From assembly GCA_964352775.1 (NCBI GenBank), contig CAYGTK010000105.1, positions 1-14,486 on the forward strand: a stretch of 14,486 bases of DNA, given 5' to 3'. The notes below the pieces were generated by a model, which searched no databases, had not been told where the DNA came from, and saw only the letters and a list, made by a program, of their open reading frames with translations. Both the position numbers and the translations under genes were made by a program. How positions within the stretch are numbered: position 1 is the stretch's first letter; every line of letters starts with the position of its first letter. Positions 7,410 to 14,486 of the stretch are shown one piece after another. The DNA is from CAYGTK01 sp964352775 (GTDB taxonomy: Bacteria; Bacteroidota; Bacteroidia; Chitinophagales; CAIOSU01).

Positions 7410-8382
7410 TGGTATTTATACGGTCAATTGCTGCGCGAAGTTCGCCAGCGGTATCTTCCACGTAAAGGGTGTTGGCAGCTGCACCAGCACCTGTCTCGCT
7501 ACTTGCCATCCATTTTATTTTATCGGCAGAACGAAGGGGTGGATAGAATTCGATATGAAAGCGATAATAGTTGGAACAGTCGGCCCATTCAGGGCTGTTT
7601 ACTGGGGCCTGATGCAAGCACATCATGTAAGGAAAGGGCTTATCAAATAATAGATCGAAGCCAGCAGTAATTTTCTTTAGAAGTTCAGCTAGGTCGTTGT
7701 GCTCATTGCCATCCATTTCTGCCAAGTGCAGTCGCTCGTTCTTAGCTACTATAAAGACCCCATAAGGGTAATCAGTAAAGTAGGGGATGTAAGCTATAAA
7801 GCTGGCGTTCTCGGCCACCACTCGTTCGCCATAATTGTGCTCTTCGGCATTCATGGCTGCAAATAGGTTCTCGCCCTTTTCTTCCCAGTGCTTTTTACAA
7901 TTGCTCAATTCTATTTCCAGCTTATGCGGAACAAAGGGGTAAGCGTACAGTTGCCCATGTGGATGATGAATGGTTACGCCCACTTCCTCGCCCTTGTTTT
8001 CAAACGGGAAGATGTATTTGATGCGTTCGTCTTTCGAAAGCTCAGCATAGCGCTCGGCCCATAAGCGAACTATCTTCCCAATATGATCTTGCGATAGCTC
8101 GCTAAACGACTTACCATGATCGCTAGAGTATAATATCACCTCGCAAACTCCATAATTCTCAGCATTTTCATACAGTCCCTTACTGCGTTGGGTGGGTACA
8201 TCAGGCTGCTGCGATAGGGTAGGGAAATCGTTAGGATATGCTAGTACCTCGTACTGTTCTGGCACTTGCCCGCTGCCTGGACAAAAAGGACATTGCCCTT
8301 TTGGTAAATGTGGGCGACCTTGCCTATTGGCAGCCACCATAGTATAGGTGCGCAGTAATGGGTTCCATCTTAGTTCAGGCAT
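7399..8382 (-). CDS. galT: Galactose-1-phosphate uridylyltransferase
   Basis: GalT exchanges UMP between UDP-glucose and galactose 1-phosphate, giving glucose 1-phosphate and UDP-galactose. It takes the product of GalK, its operon partner. The 327-residue protein has the zinc-site cysteines in CPFCPGSG (C31, C34), H89 in SSDHGKSF and the active-site HHPHGQ at 139-144, in which H142 is the expected nucleophile that carries UMP and H140 a metal ligand. Near the end, HIEFYPPLRS (272-281) matches the family's closing motif. Length is slightly below that of the E. coli enzyme (348) but no motif is missing. It is first of the two-gene galTK unit and diverges from queA; no operator or exact TAnnTTTG box was found in its upstream region. 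Confidence 0.95.
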   Translation of the reverse strand: MPELRWNPLLRTYTMVAANRQGRPHLPKGQCPFCPGSGQVPEQYEVLAYPNDFPTLSQQPDVPTQRSKGLYENAENYGVCEVILYSSDHGKSFSELSQDHIGKIVRLWAERYAELSKDERIKYIFPFENKGEEVGVTIHHPHGQLYAYPFVPHKLEIELSNCKKHWEEKGENLFAAMNAEEHNYGERVVAENASFIAYIPYFTDYPYGVFIVAKNERLHLAEMDGNEHNDLAELLKKITAGFDLLFDKPFPYMMCLHQAPVNSPEWADCSNYYRFHIEFYPPLRSADKIKWMASSETGAGAAANTLYVEDTAGELRAAIDRINTNGH

Positions 8383-8533
8383 GTTAGCTAAGGTAAATAA
8401 GCGGTGAGTTTTTTGGGTTAGCTAGTATTGAACTATTGTGTAAAACTGCTTTTGATAGCACTAGTACCATCACGCCCTAGTTTTTACATCATCTTTCCCC
8501 CCTCAAAATGCAGCATTTCCGCTCTGCCTTTCG

Positions 8534-8541
8534 TATTTTTG
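8534..8541 (+). promoter_or_regulatory. Candidate -7 box for queA
   Basis: TATTTTTG matches the Bacteroidota -7 consensus TAnnTTTG exactly and lies 20 bases before the queA ATG, implying a very short leader. No convincing TTG-type -33 element is found 19-21 bases further up. The box sits in the 179-base divergent region between galT and queA (8383-8561), in which I see no other conserved site. Confidence 0.45.
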
Positions 8542-8561
8542 CGCCCTAAATATCTTAACGC

Positions 8562-9611
8562 ATGAAGCTATCACAATTCAACTTTAAACTTCCTCCGGAA
8601 CTATTGCCAGAGTATCCAGCTGAAAATCGCGACGAGTGTCGCCTTATGGTTGTAGACCGCAAAGCGGGTACTATTGAGCATAAGTTGTTCAAAGATGTGT
8701 TAGATTATTACGATGAGGGTGATACCTTTATTTTGAACAATACCAAGGTATTTCCTGCCCGCCTTTATGGTAAAAAGGAAAAAACTGGTGCTAAGATCGA
8801 GGTATTCTTGCTTCGCGAATTGAACCCTGAAGCTAAGCTTTGGGATGTGCTAGTAGATCCAGCCCGTAAAATACGTGTAGGTAACAAACTATACTTTGGT
8901 GAAGACGATATAGTAGTAGCAGAAGTGGTAGACAATACTACTAGCCGTGGACGTACCATCCGCTTTTTGCACGATGGCGACAACAATGAGTTCCGCCGTA
9001 TACTTTACAGCTTAGGTGAGCCACCATTGCCGAAGTACATTAAACGCGAAGCAGAGGAGTTAGACCGTGAGCGTTATCAAACTATTTACGCCAAAGAAGA
9101 GGGAGCAGTAGCTGCCCCAACTGCGGGATTGCACTTTAGCGAAAGCTTAATGAAGCGATTGGAATTGAAGGGCGTGAACTTTGCTGAGATAACTTTACAC
9201 GTAGGTTTAGGAACATTCCGTACCATTGACGTAGAAGACTTGAGCAAACATAAGATGGATGCAGAGTATGTTAAGATAACCCAAGATGCGGTAGATGCGG
9301 TGAACAAAGCCAAGCGTGCTAATCAGCATGTATGTGCGGTAGGTACTACTAGTATGCGTTCTATAGAATCTGCAGTATCAGCAGAAGGATTTTTGAAGGA
9401 GTATGAAGGTTGGACGAACTTGTTCATTCACCCACCCTACCCGTTCAACATCGCCGATCGCTTGATCACCAACTTCCACATACCTAAGTCGAGCCTACTG
9501 ATCATGATAGCCGCATTTGCTGGTTACGATCTTACCATGAAGGCCTACGAAGAAGCTATAAAAGAGAAGTACAAGTTCTACAGCTACGGTGATGCTATGA
9601 TGGTTATATAA
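8562..9611 (+). CDS. queA: tRNA preQ1(34) S-adenosylmethionine ribosyltransferase-isomerase
   Basis: QueA transfers and rearranges the ribose of S-adenosylmethionine onto preQ1 at the wobble base of GUN-anticodon tRNAs, giving epoxyqueuosine; this is the penultimate queuosine step. The 349 residues match the family along their length: PAENRDECRLMV (19-30), LNNTKVFPARL (58-68), GAVAAPTAGLHF (181-192), HVGLGTFRTI (213-222), GTTSMRSIES (261-270), NLFIHPPY (286-293), TNFHIPKSSLL (303-313) and YSYGDAMM near the end. The length is typical. The ATG follows an A/T-rich leader with no Shine-Dalgarno sequence. It stands alone on the plus strand, divergent from galT and convergent with the SUKH-like gene 41 bases downstream. 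Confidence 0.96.
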   Translation: MKLSQFNFKLPPELLPEYPAENRDECRLMVVDRKAGTIEHKLFKDVLDYYDEGDTFILNNTKVFPARLYGKKEKTGAKIEVFLLRELNPEAKLWDVLVDPARKIRVGNKLYFGEDDIVVAEVVDNTTSRGRTIRFLHDGDNNEFRRILYSLGEPPLPKYIKREAEELDRERYQTIYAKEEGAVAAPTAGLHFSESLMKRLELKGVNFAEITLHVGLGTFRTIDVEDLSKHKMDAEYVKITQDAVDAVNKAKRANQHVCAVGTTSMRSIESAVSAEGFLKEYEGWTNLFIHPPYPFNIADRLITNFHIPKSSLLIMIAAFAGYDLTMKAYEEAIKEKYKFYSYGDAMMVI

Positions 9612-9652
9612 GGTGGGTGTTTAGACGGAGTTCTGCGTTTTATTTCTACTAG

Positions 9653-10213
9653 TTAATCATACAGGTAAATAACTTCGCAGTACCAGTATTCTGATTCTTC
9701 AAGTATGTTTTTATTGATGGCCTTAAGGTCATTTTCTAGGTGTTTAATATCGGAAGTTGGTATTTCTCCAGGATATAAAATTTGGCCGTGATGTTGAATC
9801 ATTTTGAACTTAAACCTTTCAAAAGCTAGACAACAAAGTAAGAACTCCTTGATGTTTCGGTTTATATATTCATCCTCTCCTGGTTTTGAGTAGTCATATT
9901 GTGGCCAAAAGATAATTCTATCATTTTGGTTAGTGTCGACGCAGATGACAAAAACCTCTTCGCCAATTGCCCATAAGTTTGAGGTCTCTTCCTCATGCAT
10001 ATACCTATAGAAAATGGTAGGTATTCGCTCGAAGCCAAGTATCCTGTTAGTTTTGACCAATCTGAATCTATTTTGATTCATTGGTAGTCCGTTCTCTAGA
10101 AATGCTCTGGTTTCTGCTAGTAGGTTTGCCTTATCTAGTTGGCTTTTATTGAAATAACCCCATTCACATGAGTTGATCGCTTGCCATTCTCTTTTGAATT
10201 CTTCGGGGTTCAT
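9653..10213 (-). CDS. SUKH-like protein, possible immunity-type fold
   Basis: A 186-residue, probably cytoplasmic protein without signal peptide or membrane segment. Its pattern recalls the SUKH superfamily (SMI1/KNR4-like, near SUKH-4). ETRAFLENGLPMNQ (34-47) leads to LWAIGEEVFVICVDTNQNDRI (80-100), then an acidic linker, and finally a NRNIKEFLLCCLAFERF helix (118-134). SUKH proteins often act as immunity proteins for contact-dependent or polymorphic toxins, but many stand alone with unknown roles. No toxin gene lies beside it in the window. It starts 22 bases after the glycoside hydrolase gene, on the same strand, and so is probably the last gene of that run. The family call rests on pattern recognition, not a profile search; it could be an unrelated conserved protein. 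Confidence 0.5.
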   Translation of the reverse strand: MNPEEFKREWQAINSCEWGYFNKSQLDKANLLAETRAFLENGLPMNQNRFRLVKTNRILGFERIPTIFYRYMHEEETSNLWAIGEEVFVICVDTNQNDRIIFWPQYDYSKPGEDEYINRNIKEFLLCCLAFERFKFKMIQHHGQILYPGEIPTSDIKHLENDLKAINKNILEESEYWYCEVIYLYD

Positions 10214-10235
10214 TTCTCAAATCTGCTTGTATCGT

Positions 10236-11378
10236 CTACTTCCTCATTCCCTTATCCAACTCATAGTTCATCCCAAATTGGATGAACATGGCCAGTCCGT
10301 ATGGTTTTTCGTTCTGGGCTTTGCGGTTCAGGTAGTAGTCCATATCGCCAATGCAGGTGCCTTTGCATACATTCATGGTGGTTAGGTAGCCATTTTCTAC
10401 ATGCTTAATGCTATGCTGACGTAGGCCATTGTAAGCTAAGTCTAAGCAAGGTTGGTATATATTGGCATCTACCAAGCCCAGCTTGATAGCAATGCCCATT
10501 CCATAGGCAAACATGGCTGTGCACGAACTTTCAATATAATTACCATCTACCGTTGGCCTTACGGGAAGCTGAAACCAATGCCCTGTAGCTTTGTCTTGCA
10601 GCTTGGGTAAGTTCACCAGCATCTCTTTTAAGTAACCAGCATATATCCTCCACGATGGGTGACTCTGTGGAACACTCTCCAATGCATCGGCAAGGGTTAC
10701 TACCACCCAGCCATTTCCACGGCCCCATATTTCGGTGCTTCGGCGGGTCTCTTTATCTGCCCAACGGCGTTCGCTACAAAAAGTGATGTGGGTATCATCA
10801 TCATTATCCCAACCATGATACCATAGACCCCATTCTTCTGAACTGAGTTTGTCGTGGTGTATTTTTATCTGGGTGTATAGTTCATCTAAGTACTTCTCAT
10901 CATTAGTAGCTTTGTACATCTCCATTAAAAATTCACCTACCATAAATATGGTGTCGTCCCACAATTCTCTATTCAATCGTAGATGTGATACACCATCACC
11001 TTCGGTGCGATCTATTTCTAAATAGGCTTGAAATATCTCTTCGCCCTTTTTCAGATAACGTTTTTCTCCAGTTACCCTATATAGAAAAGCCATACCCAAA
11101 GCCGATGCCACGCCGTTGGGGGTTTTGCCCCTTGCCCGCTTGTAACATTTGTCCATAGCTGTTTTAATGTAGTTGAGATACAGCTTTTGCCTATCGGGGT
11201 CGCTCTTATCATATTGCTTCACCATTACATTGAGCAAGGCGGCATTCTGCCAAGTCCAGTTGTATTTTTTGGCTGGAAGGAATTTCTCACGGGCAAAGTT
11301 ATCGAGGGAGTCTACCCAAGTTTGGGCTGATAGGGTGGACGTGAAAAAGAAGAGGAGAAACAGAAGTATTAGGCGCAT
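10236..11378 (-). CDS. Secreted GH88/GH105-type unsaturated uronyl hydrolase
   Basis: These enzymes remove the unsaturated uronic acid left at the end of oligosaccharides by polysaccharide lyases (such as from rhamnogalacturonan or ulvan), by hydrating the double bond. The 380 residues begin with a signal peptide (MRLILLFLLFFFTSTLSA, cut before QT), so it acts in the periplasm or outside. An alpha/alpha toroid follows: WTWQNAALL (41-49), NGVASALGMAFLYRVTG (88-104), ELWDDTIFMVGEF (138-150, where D142 matches the catalytic aspartate of YteR), WGRGNGWVVV (218-227) and ESSCTAMFAYGM (283-294). The start at 11378 was preferred over an ATG at 11423, which would precede the signal peptide and overlap the gene upstream. 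Exact substrate is not readable. It follows three small membrane protein genes by 19 bases. Confidence 0.88.
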   Translation of the reverse strand: MRLILLFLLFFFTSTLSAQTWVDSLDNFAREKFLPAKKYNWTWQNAALLNVMVKQYDKSDPDRQKLYLNYIKTAMDKCYKRARGKTPNGVASALGMAFLYRVTGEKRYLKKGEEIFQAYLEIDRTEGDGVSHLRLNRELWDDTIFMVGEFLMEMYKATNDEKYLDELYTQIKIHHDKLSSEEWGLWYHGWDNDDDTHITFCSERRWADKETRRSTEIWGRGNGWVVVTLADALESVPQSHPSWRIYAGYLKEMLVNLPKLQDKATGHWFQLPVRPTVDGNYIESSCTAMFAYGMGIAIKLGLVDANIYQPCLDLAYNGLRQHSIKHVENGYLTTMNVCKGTCIGDMDYYLNRKAQNEKPYGLAMFIQFGMNYELDKGMRK

Positions 11379-11397
11379 GAAAACGTTATTAAGCTTA

Positions 11398-11667
11398 TCA
11401 GATAAAATAGGGAGTGATAACAAATGAAGCGTAAAGCAAAAGGATTATCAATTCAAAGATAATTAGTACCAACCTTTGTTTTAAAAGTCTTTTTAACACC
11501 ATATCTATGATAAGGAATAGTATTAAAGAAACCGCCCAAATTAGCATTACGATATTACCAGCGCCATAAGGGTCTTTTGAGGGGGTGTGTTGGAAGAATG
11601 CAAACCAGACAAGTAGTAGAAGCAAGATAAATGCTGCTATGTTAAGTGGGCTTAGCTTGTATTTCAT
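11398..11667 (-). CDS. Small three-helix membrane protein, third of a tandem set
   Basis: An 89-residue protein that is almost all hydrophobic. Three membrane segments are visible at about 7-25, 37-57 and 66-88. A short polar loop (QHTPSKDPYGAG) follows the first, and a basic loop (KRLLKQR) lies between the second and third. It begins MKYKLSPLN, like the next protein upstream (MKYTLSVLN), and shares with it the arrangement of helices and a glutamate inside the third helix (IIFELIIL). No known family is recognised. The gene follows its neighbour's stop by three bases and precedes the glycoside hydrolase gene by 19. Confidence 0.72.
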   Translation of the reverse strand: MKYKLSPLNIAAFILLLLLVWFAFFQHTPSKDPYGAGNIVMLIWAVSLILFLIIDMVLKRLLKQRLVLIIFELIILLLYASFVITPYFI

Positions 11668-11670
11668 CCG

Positions 11671-11928
11671 TTAAATGAATAATTCAATTAACCCACTCCA
11701 TGCTAAAAAAATAAAAAGTAAAATTGCTTCAACTATGTTTAAGGTCCTTTTATTCTTGATAATAAGTTTGATAAAGAAATCAGCTATTATAGCTACAAGA
11801 CTCATTGCAAAAAATAGTATTGGCACCAAAAAATCAAACCCTTCATTATCATTGAAGATGAGCCACCATAGGGCCATAATAAATACTATACCTGCAAATC
11901 CATTTAATACGCTAAGTGTATATTTCAT
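11671..11928 (-). CDS. Small three-helix membrane protein, second of a tandem set
   Basis: An 85-residue inner-membrane protein with segments at about 5-25, 33-55 and 64-84, an acidic loop (NDNEGFD) after the first helix and a basic loop (KLIIKNKR) before the third. The third helix contains a glutamate in NIVEAILL, in the same place as in its two neighbours. Its ATG shares the A of the upstream gene's TAA stop (TAATG on the minus strand), a classic sign of coupled translation. The function is unknown; holin-like or small channel-like roles would fit the shape but nothing supports them. Confidence 0.72.
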   Translation of the reverse strand: MKYTLSVLNGFAGIVFIMALWWLIFNDNEGFDFLVPILFFAMSLVAIIADFFIKLIIKNKRTLNIVEAILLFIFLAWSGLIELFI

Positions 11929-12224
11929 TATGGCTGGATATATAAATACGATACTAAGGTCAGCAATAAAACTCCCTCAACAAGCAGTAGCATACTATAC
12001 TTTTTGATCATCTGCTGTAGTAGTACACCTATGAGTAAACCTACTACACTCCAAATAATGAGCGTCTTGTGTATATTTAAATAGAGCGAGCACCAAAAGC
12101 TTTCTTTACAATCAGTACTGTTGAGAAAATCCGATGATTCCCACCAACTGTACAATACCATAAGTATAATAAACCCAAACAGTATATTAGCTAGTGTTGG
12201 TCTGTATCGGAGCTTTAGGGCCAT
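11928..12224 (-). CDS. Small three-helix membrane protein, first of a tandem set
   Basis: A 98-residue membrane protein with segments at about 11-27, 54-71 and 77-96. It has a longer extracytoplasmic-looking loop (28-50) that holds two cysteines (C39 and C45, spaced for a possible disulfide). The N-terminus is basic (MALKLRYRPTLANI), and a basic pair lies before the last helix, which carries the shared glutamate (LLVEGVLL). It is more divergent than the next two copies. The gene starts 20 bases after the large T9SS cargo gene and overlaps the next gene by one base. No family recognised. Confidence 0.7.
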   Translation of the reverse strand: MALKLRYRPTLANILFGFIILMVLYSWWESSDFLNSTDCKESFWCSLYLNIHKTLIIWSVVGLLIGVLLQQMIKKYSMLLLVEGVLLLTLVSYLYIQP

Positions 12225-12244
12225 AAACTAGAGCAGCACGGTCA

Positions 12245-14224
12245 TCATTTCCCCGTCAGCACTAGCTTTTGGAAATAACGCTTATCATTCTGCTCTACCA
12301 CTAGCGTGTACATACCAGCAGGTATATTGCTGGTGTTCAATTTTGCTTGGGCAATTCCAACATGGTCGCTAGTAAATACCTCTCTTCCATCTAATGCTAT
12401 AATGCTAATACTTGCTGCAGCTTCTGCCACCGGTAAACGAACCGTTACCGAAGCTGATGCTGGGTTAGGATAAATAAGTAGATCGCTATCTAGCGTAGTA
12501 GTTTCTTCTATAGAGGTAACTGTTGCTCCCCAGGCATATTCCACAGTTTTACCATCTACGTTAATGCTGGCATAGTATACTTGGTTTCCAGTGCCTTGCT
12601 CGTTATACCAGTTTTCTTGAAATACGGCTTGACCTACCACACTTTGGAAGTTGGCGAAGTCAGTATGTGTAGCGGTATCGCCTACTACTATCACCCAGGT
12701 TTGTCCATCAGTTGTTTCACAAGCCCTTACGCCGCCTATCATACCATTGCAGGCTTTGCGGACAGCTACGTAAGAGTTTTCTAACCGCCCGAACAACCAA
12801 GGGTCATTATCTATCACCTCATCAAAGTCTCCATCGCGGAAGTGTAGTGCTACATCTTTGCTCTCTAGCAGTATGTTGTTATCCTCAGGGCGGTACATCA
12901 CTAAGGCTACATTCCCATCTTGACCAACATAAGGCAGGTGTTCGTTGGATGTGCTACCGCGGTTTCCCCAAGGTACTGCTATAGTTCCTGCACCAGTTAA
13001 AACCGCAGTTTTGCCTACAGTGGCCACACACGGGAATTGCTGAAAACCAGCCTTCCCCTTCCAAAAATCTTGCACTGAATGTAGCGCTACAGAATTACTC
13101 TTATAAATGTTTAGGGTTTGTCCAACTATGGAGCTACTCTTTGAGACCGCTGAAAAGAACTCTGCCAAACCTGCCGCATTAGCTGGTGGAATATCAGAGA
13201 AGGAAGAGAAGTCAGACAGGTCAACATGGTTCCATAGTAAAGAGTCATTAATAAAATTGGCTGTTCGCTCAGCCACCAATGGGTCGAAGTACGAACCTGA
13301 ACTCCATTGGAACATGATCTGATCGCGCTCAGCCAAGTGTCCGTTCAAAATAAAAAGACTATCAATGCTGTGGCCTACTCGTTTGGTAGTATTAATTACG
13401 GGTTGCCAACTAGCTATTACGCCATCTACATCAATAGATGTAGTTGCCAAAAAAGAAGCACCATGAGTGCTGTTTGTGGGTTTTCGACCCATTCCTGTTA
13501 GTAGATATACTACACTCTCGGTACTGCTATTAAATTCATCATCATATCTGCCCCAATAATTCCTTCCAGCAGCAGGGTAGAAGCGCCCTTGGTCGTTGGC
13601 CATCAATAGGATGTCTTTCAATAAGCGTTGTGCCGCAGTAGTTGCTAGTTGCTTTATTTCCGCATCTTGTGCAAAGTCAGCCAAGTTCAATAGGCCCGAT
13701 AGGGTATAGGTAGCATAAGTACTGCTGAAAAACTCGTAGAAACCGAAGTTGTTCTTCAATCTAAGGTAGTGACGTAAGCGAGCATCTAGGTCACTGTCTA
13801 TTTGTTTGCCATACCGCTCATGCAATAACCAGTCTGATGACATCCATTGTATCATGTGATTCTCTGACCAATAGCCGCGCAAGGTATCGCCCTTGGTTAC
13901 CCAGTAAGGAACAGAAAGTAACTCAGGTACTATTAGTGAATTGTAATAAGCCGTATCAGGATGCAAGTAAAGCGCACGTACCATTTCTACTATTACAAAG
14001 TCTTGCGTGCTACGCACTACCAAGTCGTTGAACATCTTATTCAGCTCTACTGGGCTAAGGGTAACTCCATTGAATGCTTGTAATGTTATCCGCCTAGAAC
14101 TTGTATCGCCCAGTTCTTGAGCGTATTGTGTTCTGCGCTGCTCAAAGCCAGGGTCAGCAAATAGGTGAGAAGTAGAAAGTACAAGAAGTAGCAAGATGCA
14201 CTTGCCCATGTGGGTAGAGTTCAT
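12245..14224 (-). CDS. Large T9SS-secreted protein with a probable alpha/alpha-toroid region
   Basis: A 659-residue secreted protein. A signal peptide (MGKCILLLLVLSTSHLFA after a few leading residues) is followed by a helix-rich region up to about 250. It holds YWSENHMIQWMSSDWLL (118-134), FYEFFSSTYATYTLSGLLNLADFA (written in part as FFSSTYATYT, 165-174) and AGRNYWGRYDD (219-229). This layout resembles the alpha/alpha-toroid proteins of the polysaccharide lyase / heparinase type, but I cannot assign a family. The middle part (about 370-570) is beta-rich, without a motif I know. The C-terminus is a T9SS type A sorting domain: LLIYPNPASASVTVRL (582-597) to PAGMYTLVV and FQKLVLTGK. Start: ATG at 14224 (14209 also possible); an upstream ATG at 14353 would add 43 non-signal-like residues. 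It leads a six-gene run that ends with a SUKH-like gene. A glycan-degrading role is inferred from fold and neighbour. Confidence 0.78.
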   Translation of the reverse strand: MNSTHMGKCILLLLVLSTSHLFADPGFEQRRTQYAQELGDTSSRRITLQAFNGVTLSPVELNKMFNDLVVRSTQDFVIVEMVRALYLHPDTAYYNSLIVPELLSVPYWVTKGDTLRGYWSENHMIQWMSSDWLLHERYGKQIDSDLDARLRHYLRLKNNFGFYEFFSSTYATYTLSGLLNLADFAQDAEIKQLATTAAQRLLKDILLMANDQGRFYPAAGRNYWGRYDDEFNSSTESVVYLLTGMGRKPTNSTHGASFLATTSIDVDGVIASWQPVINTTKRVGHSIDSLFILNGHLAERDQIMFQWSSGSYFDPLVAERTANFINDSLLWNHVDLSDFSSFSDIPPANAAGLAEFFSAVSKSSSIVGQTLNIYKSNSVALHSVQDFWKGKAGFQQFPCVATVGKTAVLTGAGTIAVPWGNRGSTSNEHLPYVGQDGNVALVMYRPEDNNILLESKDVALHFRDGDFDEVIDNDPWLFGRLENSYVAVRKACNGMIGGVRACETTDGQTWVIVVGDTATHTDFANFQSVVGQAVFQENWYNEQGTGNQVYYASINVDGKTVEYAWGATVTSIEETTTLDSDLLIYPNPASASVTVRLPVAEAAASISIIALDGREVFTSDHVGIAQAKLNTSNIPAGMYTLVVEQNDKRYFQKLVLTGK

Positions 14225-14486
14225 GGTGTTCGTTTTCACATTTAATAAATTCACAAGTATGTTGGAATTACCTTTTAGGCCCACTAAAGTTAAGGCACGA
14301 TAAAGGCTTTTGCAAATGGCAGAGTTTTTGCTGACATGTGTGTGACAAAGCATAAATGTAAAGAGAAAAGGAATTTACTTTAGGCCTCCAAAAAGAGGTG
14401 GGTAGTAAAAATTTCGAACTCTCTGGAACTTTTTGAAACGCTTAATGTTTGTATAGACATATTTTTAACAAAAAAGACAATATATC
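14225..14486. other. Upstream region of the T9SS cargo gene, no gene seen
   Basis: No convincing reading frame runs through these bases. They should hold the promoter of the six-gene run, but no exact TAnnTTTG box was found on the minus strand; the nearest is TATGCTTTG (about 14344-14352), whose spacer is one base too long. No repeat or strong hairpin is visible. Confidence 0.4.

Noticed and set aside
8383..8561. Galactose-responsive operator between galT and queA
   Set aside because: I looked for palindromes and direct repeats and found none convincing.
9625..9645. Possible terminator after queA (AGACG...CGTTT then T-rich)
   Set aside because: The stem is about five pairs with a G-T pair and an eight-base loop, too weak to call.
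11379..11423. Longer start for the glycoside hydrolase (ATG at 11423)
   Set aside because: It overlaps the gene before it and puts polar residues ahead of a good signal peptide.
14225..14353. Longer start for the T9SS cargo protein
   Set aside because: The added 43 residues do not look like protein of this type and would place the signal peptide internally.

Overview
The window looks like a piece of a Bacteroidota chromosome. Both ends carry genes whose products finish in a type IX secretion system (T9SS) type A sorting domain, which is known from this phylum. Starts lack Shine-Dalgarno sequences, and the one clear promoter-like box, before queA, fits the TAnnTTTG form typical of the phylum. 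No RNA genes, insertion sequences or CRISPR arrays were seen. The genes look chromosomal and intact apart from the first, which is cut by the window edge.

Layout, left to right. Positions 2-445 hold the C-terminal end of a T9SS cargo protein, followed by a small lipoprotein (512-937). Next is a tight minus-strand block (6039 down to 939), read in this order: a fused response regulator / thioredoxin-like / thioredoxin-reductase-like flavoprotein, a UBP-type zinc finger protein, EgtB, a bestrophin-family channel and EgtD. Gaps are 3, 1 and 17 bases, and the last pair overlaps by 26 bases, so this is almost certainly one operon. EgtD trimethylates histidine to hercynine and EgtB joins hercynine to a thiol by a sulfoxide link, so the block encodes most of ergothioneine synthesis. 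No lyase (EgtE) or EgtC is present in the window. The operon's first two genes and the channel have no established role in that pathway, and this grouping is the most interesting thing here.

A 191-base gap with an imperfect hairpin element precedes galT-galK (minus strand, 11-base overlap), which are two Leloir pathway steps. Divergently from galT lies queA (plus strand), for queuosine tRNA modification.

From 14224 down to 9653 lies a second tight minus-strand run of six genes. In order they are a large secreted T9SS cargo protein with a probable alpha-helical toroid region, three tandem small three-helix membrane proteins that appear paralogous, a secreted GH88/GH105-type unsaturated glucuronyl/galacturonyl hydrolase, and a SUKH-like protein. 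Gaps are 20 bases or so, or less, with one TAATG overlap. The outer genes suggest extracellular polysaccharide breakdown. The roles of the small membrane proteins and the SUKH-like protein are not known.
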